Assembly: GCA_018701215.1 (NCBI GenBank)
Contig: JABIWH010000050.1
Location: forward strand, 393,349-457,348
DNA: 64,000 nucleotides
Direction: 5' to 3'
Origin: Rhodospirillaceae bacterium
Lineage (GTDB): Bacteria > Pseudomonadota > Alphaproteobacteria > GCA-2731375
Shown: one piece after another, positions 1 through 7,872 of the stretch
Numbering within the stretch: position 1 is the first letter of the stretch
Layout of the letters: every line of letters begins with the position of its first letter
The notes under the pieces: model-generated
Database searches by the model: none
What the model was told of the DNA's origin: nothing
The model's input: the letters and a program-made list of their open reading frames with translations, nothing else
Position numbers and translations under genes: made by a program

Positions 1-378
1 TCCTCCTATACCTCCGCCGGTGAGCTGCGCAAGGGCATGGACGCGGTAACCGATGTGCGTGAAGCACCGGGTGCGACCCATCCAGTGGTGGTCCGGCATC
101 CCGAAACCGGACGCCAGGCGTTGTTTCTGGGCCGGCGCACCAACGCCTATATCAAAGGCCGCGAGCTGGCCGACAGCGAGGCCCTGCTGGACCGGCTGTG
201 GGACTACAGTGTGGGCGATCAGTTTTGCTATGTACATCACTGGCAGCCCGGCGACGTGCTGATCTGGGATAACCGCTCCACCCTGCATCGCCGCGATGCC
301 TTTGATCCCAACGCCCGGCGCATCCTATGGCGCTGCCAGATCACGGGCACCGCCCTGCCGTCGGCCAGTGCAGCCTGA
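1..378 (+). CDS. TauD/TfdA-family Fe(II)/2-oxoglutarate dioxygenase, 3' part
   Basis: The reading frame is open from base 1, so the N-terminal part lies outside the window; about 125 residues remain. The C-terminal half carries the family pattern: a HPETGR-like stretch, then WQPGDVLIWDNRSTLHRR, where the histidine before RR is the distal iron-binding His of the HxD...H facial triad and the following arginine binds 2-oxoglutarate in known members. TauD-type enzymes hydroxylate taurine, chlorophenoxy acids or similar substrates; the substrate here cannot be told. It ends at TGA 376-378, overlapping the next gene, so the two are probably cotranscribed. Confidence 0.85.
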   Translation, partial: SSYTSAGELRKGMDAVTDVREAPGATHPVVVRHPETGRQALFLGRRTNAYIKGRELADSEALLDRLWDYSVGDQFCYVHHWQPGDVLIWDNRSTLHRRDAFDPNARRILWRCQITGTALPSASAA

Positions 379-892
379 TCTGGAAACCCGGCGCCTTCAT
401 CTGCGGCCCTGGCGTTTGGATGATCTGGAATTCTGCGTCGCCATGAACATGGACCCGGATGTGGGCCGCTATCTGTTTCCCCACGGCGCCCCCGTGGAAG
501 CCGAACAACGCGAAATTTGGCATGAGAAGATCAGCTCCGACTGGCCGCCATTGGGCGCCATATGGGCTGTTGAGTGGGCCGATGAAAGGAAGATACTGGG
601 CTGGTGTGGTTTGTTTCCTTTGGAAGCTTCGGGCTTGATCGAAATCGGTTACCGTTACCTCACAGCCACTTGGGGCAAAGGCGTCGCCACGGAAGCCGCC
701 ATGCGGGTTCTGGACTACGGCTTTCGTGAATTCGCCTTCGACCCCATTGTAGCCGTCACCCACCCGGAAAATAGCGGCTCGCAGCAGGTCTTGCGTAAAA
801 TCGGCCTGAAATCAGGCGGTCTGCAATATCATTACGGCCTGGATCTCAGTTTCTTTTCACGCAGTCGCGACGACTATCTTACTTCTCAATAA
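368..892 (+). CDS. GNAT-family N-acetyltransferase (RimJ/RimL-like)
   Basis: The protein begins with the typical ETRRLHLRPW strand seen at the start of RimJ/RimL-like acetyltransferases and later has the acetyl-CoA loop region (WGKGVATEA) and the conserved HPENSGSQQVLRKIG helix, where an Asn-x-x-S/A precedes the last helix. It probably transfers acetyl from acetyl-CoA to an amine or protein N-terminus. I chose the GTG at 368, which overlaps the dioxygenase by 11 bases and starts just before the domain; an in-frame ATG at 296 would add 24 residues of unconvincing sequence overlapping the upstream gene. Its 3' end overlaps the convergent acyl-CoA dehydrogenase by 14 bases. Confidence 0.8.
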   Translation: MQPDLETRRLHLRPWRLDDLEFCVAMNMDPDVGRYLFPHGAPVEAEQREIWHEKISSDWPPLGAIWAVEWADERKILGWCGLFPLEASGLIEIGYRYLTATWGKGVATEAAMRVLDYGFREFAFDPIVAVTHPENSGSQQVLRKIGLKSGGLQYHYGLDLSFFSRSRDDYLTSQ

Positions 893-2045
893 ATGAGCGC
901 CCGACAAGCTGGCGGTGGACCTGGTTAGTGCCTTCATAGATCTGGGTGATCTTGGCGTCCCGCATATAGCGTTCCACCGGATAGTCCTTGGTGTAGCCAT
1001 AGCCGCCAAACAATTGCACCGCATCCGTGGTGATCCGCATGGCCAGGTCGGAAGCCCGCATTTTTAGCATCGAGGCTTCGATACCGATATCCTCCTCGCC
1101 CGCATCAAGCATGGCGCCGACGCGCCACAGCCAGCTTTCGCACATGGCCAGATCCGTCGCCATATCGGCCAGCATGAACTGTATGCCCTGGAATTCAATG
1201 ATATTGCGGCCCGACTGCCGCCGTTGATTAATATAGCCCACCGCGTCTTCAAAGGCGGCACGCGCAATGCCCAGAGCATGGGCCGCAATGGAGGGGCGGG
1301 ATTCATTCAGGGCGGAAAAAAGAATTTTCAAACCATCGCCGGGCTCGCCCAGAAGATTGGTGCGGGGCACACGAAGGTTATCGAACGACAGCGGAACAAT
1401 AGGCGCGGCGCGCTGGCCCATCTTGTCTTCCTTGCCCCCAATGGTCAGGCCCTCGGCACCTTTTTCGACGATGGCGATGGAGATCGCCGCCCGGTCATTT
1501 TCAATTTCCGACCATTTGCCGAAAACGCCATAAAATTCCGCGTGGTTGCCGCAGGTGATGAAGATCTTCGAGCCGTTGATGATGATGTCGTCGCCATCAG
1601 GGGTAAACTTCGTCTTCATGCTGGTCGCATCCGAGCCGGCGGAGGGTTCGGTAATGCACAGCGAAACCATGCCGCCATCAACGATTCTCGGCAACAGGCG
1701 GGTCTTTTGTTCGTGCGAGGCAAAGTTAAGAAACGGCTTTACCGCATGAAAGGTATTGCCCCAGACCATGGCGGTGGAGGCGCAGGCCTTGGCCATCTCG
1801 CGCATCGCGGCGAGATAGCTGACATAGGACATCTTGCTGCCGCCATACTCGTCGGGAAGAAACATGCCATTCAGGCCCAGCTTGGTGATCTCTTCCACGT
1901 TATCCCAGGGAAACTCGCCGCTAAGGTCATAGGCGGCGGCGCGCGGTTTCAGATGATCCCGGCTCAGGGCGCGCACGGCATCCAACAGCAGACGCTCCTC
2001 TTCCGGCAGGTTAAGAGACGCGTCGATGCGATTAAGAACTTTCAT
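879..2045 (-). CDS. Acyl-CoA dehydrogenase
   Basis: Full-length (388 residues) FAD-dependent acyl-CoA dehydrogenase, catalysing alpha,beta-desaturation of an acyl-CoA with electrons passed to ETF. Visible signatures are CITEPSAGSDA (acyl-CoA/FAD binding), the C-terminal QLFGGYGYTKDYPVERYMRD segment and IYEGTNQVHRQLVGR. The glutamate in YEGTNQ is at the usual catalytic-base position of short/medium-chain members. It is the last gene of a five-gene minus-strand operon (carboxyltransferase, patatin, hydratase, SDR, this gene), 7 bases after the SDR. The set resembles short or branched acyl-CoA catabolism; exact substrate unknown. Confidence 0.93.
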   Translation of the reverse strand: MKVLNRIDASLNLPEEERLLLDAVRALSRDHLKPRAAAYDLSGEFPWDNVEEITKLGLNGMFLPDEYGGSKMSYVSYLAAMREMAKACASTAMVWGNTFHAVKPFLNFASHEQKTRLLPRIVDGGMVSLCITEPSAGSDATSMKTKFTPDGDDIIINGSKIFITCGNHAEFYGVFGKWSEIENDRAAISIAIVEKGAEGLTIGGKEDKMGQRAAPIVPLSFDNLRVPRTNLLGEPGDGLKILFSALNESRPSIAAHALGIARAAFEDAVGYINQRRQSGRNIIEFQGIQFMLADMATDLAMCESWLWRVGAMLDAGEEDIGIEASMLKMRASDLAMRITTDAVQLFGGYGYTKDYPVERYMRDAKITQIYEGTNQVHRQLVGRSFIEK

Positions 2046-2052
2046 GACGTAC

Positions 2053-2799
2053 CTATTGGTTGATGTTCTGGGCGCCGTCCATGACGATGGTCTCGCCTGT
2101 CAGAGAGGGCAAATCCTCGATGGCCAGCATGGCAACCAGGCGGGCGACTTCATCGATGGAAGCGGCCTTGCCTATGGGGATGCGGCGTTTGATGAAGGCC
2201 TGGAAGCTGTCGTGGGCCATATATTCGGCGTTCAGATCCGTCGATACGAAGCCGGGTGCAACATCGAGCACGCGGATTTTGTCGCGGGCCCACTCAACCG
2301 CCAGGCTGCGGGTCAGGGCGCCCAAGGCCGCTTTGGAGCAACAATAGGCCAGATTGCGCTGAATTCCGAGGCGATCATAGAACGAGCCTATATTGATAAT
2401 CACACCGCCACCGTTGGCGACCATATGCGGATAGACCTCGCGGCAGGCCACGAAAGGGCCGGTGATATTCGTCGTCAGGGTTTGTTCGAAGTCGGCCTTT
2501 GCCAGTTCAGAACTGACACATTCCTCATGCATGCCGGCATTGTTGATCAACACATCGATCCGGCCCGCCTGTTGCGCAAGTTCGGCCAGGGCGGCGGTGA
2601 TCTGCGCCTCGTCCTCCATGTCACAGACCAGATTGATCAGGTTGCCGGTGACATCGCGATCTTCGGGGCCCTGTCCCTTGCGCGACAGACAGCCGATGGT
2701 ATGGCCGCGTCCGGCTAGCTCGGCCACCAGGCCGGAGCCGATACCCCGGCTGGCGCCGGTAATGGCGATGACCTTGGGCTCTTCCGTCCTGGCCGCCAT
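2053..2799 (-). CDS. SDR-family NAD(P)-dependent oxidoreductase
   Basis: Classical short-chain dehydrogenase of 248 residues. It has the N-terminal nucleotide-binding TGASRGIGSG, the NNAG motif, the catalytic Ser near GSFYD and the YCCSK Tyr-x-x-x-Lys pair. ATG at 2799 is preferred over the TTG at 2808 because an AGGA lies about 9 bases before it; it begins 2 bases after the stop of the upstream hydratase, so coupling is likely. In this operon it may act as a 3-hydroxyacyl-CoA dehydrogenase following the hydratase, but SDR specificity cannot be read from sequence. Confidence 0.9.
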   Translation of the reverse strand: MAARTEEPKVIAITGASRGIGSGLVAELAGRGHTIGCLSRKGQGPEDRDVTGNLINLVCDMEDEAQITAALAELAQQAGRIDVLINNAGMHEECVSSELAKADFEQTLTTNITGPFVACREVYPHMVANGGGVIINIGSFYDRLGIQRNLAYCCSKAALGALTRSLAVEWARDKIRVLDVAPGFVSTDLNAEYMAHDSFQAFIKRRIPIGKAASIDEVARLVAMLAIEDLPSLTGETIVMDGAQNINQ

Positions 2800-2801
2800 A
2801 T

Positions 2802-3569
2802 TCAGCAATCCTTGAAGTTCGGTTTACGTTTTTCCAGGAAGGCGGTCGCGCCCTCTGTCGAGTCCTCGCCCTGAAACGCCAAAGTGTTCAAATCCCGCTC
2901 GATCATCAGGCCTTCCCCCAAGGCGGTTTGATCGGCCCGCATCACCGCCTCGCGGCCATAGCGCAGGACGGGCAGGGAGAAGCCCGAGAATTCACGGGCA
3001 TAAGCAATGGCACCATCCACCGCCGGGGCATCGACCATACGGTTGATCAGGCCCATGCTCAAGGCCTCCTCGGCAGCCACCATGCGGCCGGTCATCACCA
3101 TATCCAGGGCGCGGCCCTGGCCCACCAAACGCGGTAGACGTTGGGTGCCGCCATAACCGGGGATCAGGCCCAGCTTAATCTCCGGCACGCCCAACTTGGC
3201 GTTCGCCGTGGCCACGCGCAGGGTACAGGCGGTGGCCAACTCCAAGCCACCGCCCAGGGCAAAGCCATTGATCACCGCCACCGACGGTATGGTCAGGCTG
3301 TCCAGCTTGGCGAAGGTGTTCTGGCCCAGCTCGGTCGCGGCAATGGCTTCAACGATGTTGCGGCCCATGAACTCGGAAATATCCGCTCCGGCGCAAAAAG
3401 CCTTTTCACCGGCGCCGGTAATCAATAAGGCCCGGGCATCGGAGGCGGCGGCCTCGTCTATTGCTGCGCCGATATCCTTGACCACCTGGACGCTCAAGGC
3501 ATTCAGGGCTTCCGGCCGGTTCAGGGTGATCAGGGCGAATTCTTCGATCCGTGTCAATTCAACGGGCAT
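2802..3569 (-). CDS. Enoyl-CoA hydratase/isomerase family protein
   Basis: Crotonase-fold protein of 255 residues. GAGEKAFCAGADISEF forms the first oxyanion-hole segment and NGFALGGGLELATACTL the second; both are intact. The glutamate in PEIKLGLIPGYGGTQRLPRLVG matches a catalytic Glu position of hydratases. A good ribosome site (AGAGGAA) precedes the ATG. It hydrates 2-enoyl-CoA to 3-hydroxyacyl-CoA in beta-oxidation-like pathways. It is one of four crotonase-family genes in the window and sits between the patatin-like gene and an SDR. Confidence 0.92.
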   Translation of the reverse strand: MPVELTRIEEFALITLNRPEALNALSVQVVKDIGAAIDEAAASDARALLITGAGEKAFCAGADISEFMGRNIVEAIAATELGQNTFAKLDSLTIPSVAVINGFALGGGLELATACTLRVATANAKLGVPEIKLGLIPGYGGTQRLPRLVGQGRALDMVMTGRMVAAEEALSMGLINRMVDAPAVDGAIAYAREFSGFSLPVLRYGREAVMRADQTALGEGLMIERDLNTLAFQGEDSTEGATAFLEKRKPNFKDC

Positions 3570-3620
3570 GACGATGGTTCCTCTGTTTCATGTTTTCAAC
3601 AGTTTATACCAGGCCGCGCC

Positions 3621-5984
3621 TCAAAGGGCAGCGATCTCCTGGCGCAGTTCGGCCAAAAGATCCGCGCTCATGCCCAGATGCATGGATTCCGCGTCCAAGA
3701 TCGCGTTGAAAGCGCGCTTTTTCACCGCCCGCACATTGATGTCCTTGGCAGCGCCTTCCAACTCGGCGGAGGAGACAATGATGTCGATCAGACGTTCAGC
3801 CCCGTGCAGGCGGCCCCACAGATAGTCATTTTCCCGATGCCGGCGGCTGAAGAAGGCGGCAAAATGGCCCAGACCGACGCCCTTCAATATGGCTTCCTCA
3901 CCGCCGCGACGCAGGCTATTGGCGTCATCGGGCGATATACGGTCGACGCGGATTTCATCGAACTCCCCGACATCGCGCCACGACGTCACGGTAAAGGCCA
4001 ATACATCCCAGAAAGCAAAACCAAGAAAACTGTGCAATAGCGCCCGTTGTGCTTCACCGGGCAATGCCGATTGGCTCGTCTGATCAAGTACATGATCAAC
4101 CCGCTGGCCGATCCCGCTTAATCCGAAATCGTCGGCCACCAGACCAATCAGGGCACCGATATTGTCCTCCCGTCCCGCCTGAATGGCGGCGGCCATATCC
4201 CGGCAACGGCGGCTTAGTACAGCGGCGTCGCGGCAGCGGCGCAGCTCTTCCAGCAAATCATAGATACGGCGCTTGATTTGATCCAACGCCCCCGTGACAT
4301 CGGTGGAGCGAAACGCGTCGTACATTTCGTTCAGGGCACGCACCACGAAGCGCAGCCGGCGGGCACGATAGTCCGCATCCAGGCCGCGCAGGAAGGCAGC
4401 CTGGGCCGCCTCATTGCCGCCGCCTCTGCGTGGATAAACTCCGGCCTCGTTGGCCCAGTTTCGCAAGCGCACGGTCCAGGCTGCAATGGCGGCCCGGTCC
4501 GGCCGGGTCAATGTCGCCTGGGCCAGGATCGTCGCCAGGCGCTCGATCACCGCATCGATCCGCAGGCGCAGATAGCCTTCATAGGCATAACCGGATCTTT
4601 CCGCCGCGAGGCGGCCGGCGGCGGCGCGCCATTCGGCGATGCTTTCCACATCCGCCCGCGGCGCCTCGCCGTCGCCGACGACTTCCGCCACCAGCTCGCC
4701 GATCTGCGGCATGGCGCTGTTCAGCACGGTCTTCAGGCGCCCGACCCGTACGTTGAAGCCATTGATCCAATCCAGCTCGTCCCGGATCGGCTCGTTGCGG
4801 GGAATATCTGAAAGCGCGCCCTTCAGGGTTCTAAGCATACTGGGCGCCCGGCGCGGGCCGCCAAAACTGGCATTGTCGGCCTGTTCGGGATTGGGGTCGA
4901 TATAGACCAGCCGGCGGTCCACTTGACGATAGGCGGGGCGTTGCTTGATGGATTCAATAGCCTGGGCAAAGGGTTTGTTATTGAGGACACTGCCATCGAT
5001 GAAAGCGGTTTCCTCCGGCTTTTGACCCGCGGTGTCATAGGCTATGAAGTTATTGCTTAAAAACTTCTCCCGGCCACTCCAACTGGCCTTGCGCCGGTCC
5101 AGCAGGCGGTCCACTTCGGAAATCCTTGCCGGCGGAAATGCGCCGGGAAAGGACGAGGTCGCCCTTGCGGCAAAGACCAGGGCCGGCAGATCCGCGGCAT
5201 CAAAATCCGTGGTCATGTTGCCAGCCGTGAAATAGCGGTGGCGAAAATGCAGCGTATGACGGTGCTCCCGCTCGGTGATCAGGGCCGGATCGTGCAGGGG
5301 GATGGATTGGCTGTAGCCAAAAAAATCGGTCAGGGTGACGTATAGGTCCAACCACTGCCCGGGCGGCGTCAAGGAACCCCGAATATGACTACTCCCGCCA
5401 CCCTTATTCGATGCCATCGCCGTCATGGCATCGAACAGCGCTTCACACAACGCATTGCCGCCAAAGGGCGGGCGAAACCAGCGCGACCGGATAAACAGGG
5501 ATAGTTTTTCCCGCATCTCTTGATCGGGCGCCAGGCGGGCAATCTTGCGCTGTGCGAGGCCCCAGCGCAGCACCGGGCGCAGGAGCCATTTGCTCCACAT
5601 GGACGCCCGGCGATCCGGGGCAAGCAACTTCGCGACATCCGCCCCATCCAGCCACATATCCCGCAATGGATCAAAAGCCAGATCCAAGGCCAGGGCGCGG
5701 GCCAGCAAGATACCATTGATTCCGCCGGCGGAGGCACCCGCGATGACATCGACAACGATGTGCAGGTCCAGATGCCGGCCAATATCGCGCAACAGATCCA
5801 GATAGACCGCCTCGGTATCCGTGAAATCGCTGTTGGCGGCACGCCCGCCCGCCGCCACGCCGGCCTGGTGATCAGCCGAGGCCCGGACCAGTTTCAAAAT
5901 CTCCTTGCTGACCCCATGCATGTATACGGCCAGCGAAACACCGCCGTAACAGACCAGCGCCAAACGTAATTCCTTTCCCCGCAT
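3621..5984 (-). CDS. Patatin-like phospholipase/acyl hydrolase, large form
   Basis: A 787-residue patatin-related protein. The oxyanion-hole loop (YGGVSLAVYMHG, residues 13-24), the nucleophile elbow G-A-S-A-G with Ser85, and the catalytic aspartate in FIDGS (Asp330) are all present, giving an intact Ser/Asp dyad. The long C-terminal half, rich in Arg and helical, corresponds to the extension of large patatin-related proteins of Proteobacteria and Actinobacteria. Expected activity is release of fatty acyl chains from lipids. There is no signal peptide, so it is probably cytoplasmic or membrane-associated. The start lies 6 bases after the carboxyltransferase stop, so it belongs to the acyl-CoA operon and may feed it with acyl chains (inference). 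Confidence 0.88.
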   Translation of the reverse strand: MRGKELRLALVCYGGVSLAVYMHGVSKEILKLVRASADHQAGVAAGGRAANSDFTDTEAVYLDLLRDIGRHLDLHIVVDVIAGASAGGINGILLARALALDLAFDPLRDMWLDGADVAKLLAPDRRASMWSKWLLRPVLRWGLAQRKIARLAPDQEMREKLSLFIRSRWFRPPFGGNALCEALFDAMTAMASNKGGGSSHIRGSLTPPGQWLDLYVTLTDFFGYSQSIPLHDPALITEREHRHTLHFRHRYFTAGNMTTDFDAADLPALVFAARATSSFPGAFPPARISEVDRLLDRRKASWSGREKFLSNNFIAYDTAGQKPEETAFIDGSVLNNKPFAQAIESIKQRPAYRQVDRRLVYIDPNPEQADNASFGGPRRAPSMLRTLKGALSDIPRNEPIRDELDWINGFNVRVGRLKTVLNSAMPQIGELVAEVVGDGEAPRADVESIAEWRAAAGRLAAERSGYAYEGYLRLRIDAVIERLATILAQATLTRPDRAAIAAWTVRLRNWANEAGVYPRRGGGNEAAQAAFLRGLDADYRARRLRFVVRALNEMYDAFRSTDVTGALDQIKRRIYDLLEELRRCRDAAVLSRRCRDMAAAIQAGREDNIGALIGLVADDFGLSGIGQRVDHVLDQTSQSALPGEAQRALLHSFLGFAFWDVLAFTVTSWRDVGEFDEIRVDRISPDDANSLRRGGEEAILKGVGLGHFAAFFSRRHRENDYLWGRLHGAERLIDIIVSSAELEGAAKDINVRAVKKRAFNAILDAESMHLGMSADLLAELRQEIAAL

Positions 5985-5990
5985 TGCTAA

Positions 5991-7568
5991 TTAGGGCCGG
6001 ATACCGAAATGCCGTGGGCCCAGCAGCTGCGGCAACAGGGGCTGCACCAGCTTGATCCACTCGCACAGCATGGGCCGGGTTTCACGCGGATCGATCAATT
6101 CATGGAAACTGTAGGATTCCGAACGTGGGAACGGCGACAGCCGCGCCGCCAGTTCATCCTCCAACTCCCTGCGCCGGGCTTCCGGATCATCAGCGGCGGC
6201 AATCTCGCGGCCAAAGGCCACCGCGACGCCGCCTTCAAGCGGCAGGGCGCCCATCTCGGCCGAGGGCCAGGCCAGGACATAGGCATCGGGGCCATAATGG
6301 GCCGCCGCCGCGACACCATAGTTCTTGCGCACCAGGACAGAGGCCCAGGGTGCGGAATAGTTCGCCGCCGCCAGCACGGCGGAGGTGCCATAGCGGATTG
6401 CGCCGCCGCTCTCCGCCTCCGGCCCGATCATGAAGCCGGGTTCATCGATCAACGAAATCATGGGCAGATGAAAGGTGTCGCAGATCTCGATAAAGCGGCG
6501 GACTTTCTGGGCGCCCTCGGAGGTCATGGCGCCGGCATAGAAACGGCCATCGTTGGTCAGAATGCCAACGCTCTGCCCGTTCATCCGCGCCAGGCCGGTA
6601 ACCTGGCCGGGGCCGTATTTGCGCCCCATCTCGAAAAACGAACCCTTGTCGACCACCGCGTCAATCAGCTTGCGGACATCAAAGGCCTTGCGCCGGTTGC
6701 GGGGAATGATATTGGCCAGTTTGTCCTCGGCCCGGTCAGGGGGATCGCCGCTATCAACGATAGGCGCCAATTCCCAGACATTTTGCGGCATGTAGCTTAG
6801 GAATTGGCGGATCTGGATCAAGGCCTCGGCCTCGTCGGCGGCTACGGCATCGACCACGCCGTTGGCGGCATGCACATCCGCCCCGCCAAGTTCCTCCTTG
6901 GTCAGATCGACACCCAGGGCACGTTTTACCACCGCGGGGCCGGCAATCAGGATCTGTGCCGTATCCCGGCTCATGGTGACAAAATGCGAGGCCACCAAAC
7001 GTGCTGCGGGCAGACCCGCGACCGGCCCCAGGGCGGCAGAGGCGACGGGCACCATGGCCATGGCCTCGCCCACGGATTTAAAGCGGGGTTGCGAGGCGGC
7101 GCTGTCGCCGACCGGGCCGCCGCCGCCGCGGCCTTTCTTGCCCGCCGCGCCCAGGACCGAGCCGCCGCCGCCTTCATGCAAACGCACCAGGGGCACCTTG
7201 TAACGGCAGGCCAGTTCCTCGGTATAGACGCTCTTGCGCAGGCCCGCGACCGTGGGAGAGCCACCACCGATAGTGAAATCCTCGCCACCAACAATGATCG
7301 GACGCTCGTCCACTTGGGCGAAGCCGAGGATGAAGTTGCCCGGTGTAAAACCTGTCAGGTTACCGTTCTCGTCCTTTTCCGCCCCGCCGGCACCCATGCC
7401 GGTTTCCTTGAAGCTGCCCGGATCGATCAAACCATCAATGCGCTCGCGCAAGGTCATGCGTCCCTTGGCGTGATGGCGGGCAACAGCCTCCGGACCGCCA
7501 TGCTGCTTGGCCATTTCGCGGCGTTGATGGATCTCCGCGATCTCTTTATCCCAGTTTTCCGAACTCAT
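5991..7568 (-). CDS. Acyl-CoA carboxylase carboxyltransferase (beta) subunit
   Basis: A 525-residue carboxyltransferase of the propionyl/methylcrotonyl-CoA carboxylase beta family. It transfers carboxyl from carboxybiotin to an acyl-CoA. The N-terminal GRMTLRERIDGLIDPGSF, the first oxyanion-type glycine segment (GGGSPTVAG) and the C-terminal block IDEPGFMIGPEAE...GTSAVLAA are typical. A glycine-rich stretch GKKGRGGGGPVG around residue 170 is unusual. The ATG at 7568 has GGGAG upstream; a longer in-frame start at 7634 looks non-coding. No biotin carboxylase or biotin carrier gene is nearby, so the partner must be encoded elsewhere. First gene of the minus-strand acyl-CoA operon. Confidence 0.9.
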   Translation of the reverse strand: MSSENWDKEIAEIHQRREMAKQHGGPEAVARHHAKGRMTLRERIDGLIDPGSFKETGMGAGGAEKDENGNLTGFTPGNFILGFAQVDERPIIVGGEDFTIGGGSPTVAGLRKSVYTEELACRYKVPLVRLHEGGGGSVLGAAGKKGRGGGGPVGDSAASQPRFKSVGEAMAMVPVASAALGPVAGLPAARLVASHFVTMSRDTAQILIAGPAVVKRALGVDLTKEELGGADVHAANGVVDAVAADEAEALIQIRQFLSYMPQNVWELAPIVDSGDPPDRAEDKLANIIPRNRRKAFDVRKLIDAVVDKGSFFEMGRKYGPGQVTGLARMNGQSVGILTNDGRFYAGAMTSEGAQKVRRFIEICDTFHLPMISLIDEPGFMIGPEAESGGAIRYGTSAVLAAANYSAPWASVLVRKNYGVAAAAHYGPDAYVLAWPSAEMGALPLEGGVAVAFGREIAAADDPEARRRELEDELAARLSPFPRSESYSFHELIDPRETRPMLCEWIKLVQPLLPQLLGPRHFGIRP

Positions 7569-7872
7569 GGATCGGTGAACTCCCGTGTGATTCAGTTGCG
7601 CGCATGGTACAGCGGCAATGGGTTCGGATGCCACAATCCGTTACAATGGCCGTCAACTAATTGCATGCGGCCACTTCGCGTGGCGCCAGGCCGGCAACAC
7701 GCGTATCGCGACGCTAACGAAATAGCAATAAAGACCCGGTTTGATTGCGATAGCGACAGTTTGCCACATTCGAATTCTGAATTTTCCGTATCGCAAAAAT
7801 GCGGTATTGCAGTTACAAAGCGGGACGTAGTTGGTTGATGCAAAAACGCATCCAGCGCGTGGGGAACCATTG
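7569..7872. other. Divergent intergenic region before the cbb3 operon
   Basis: This 304-base gap separates the minus-strand acyl-CoA operon from ccoN and must hold promoters for both. It is AT-richer near 7741-7810. I find no canonical FNR/FixK palindrome; the best match is the half-site TTGAT at 7741-7745, whose second half (ATAGC) is poor. A short inverted repeat GATGC-AAAAAC-GCATC lies at 7837-7852, just before the ccoN ribosome site. No gene is convincing here. Confidence 0.5.

Noticed and set aside
7741..7754. FNR box before ccoN (TTGAT-TGCG-ATAGC)
   Set aside because: Only the first half-site is good; second half has three mismatches, and there is no suitable -10 at the expected distance.
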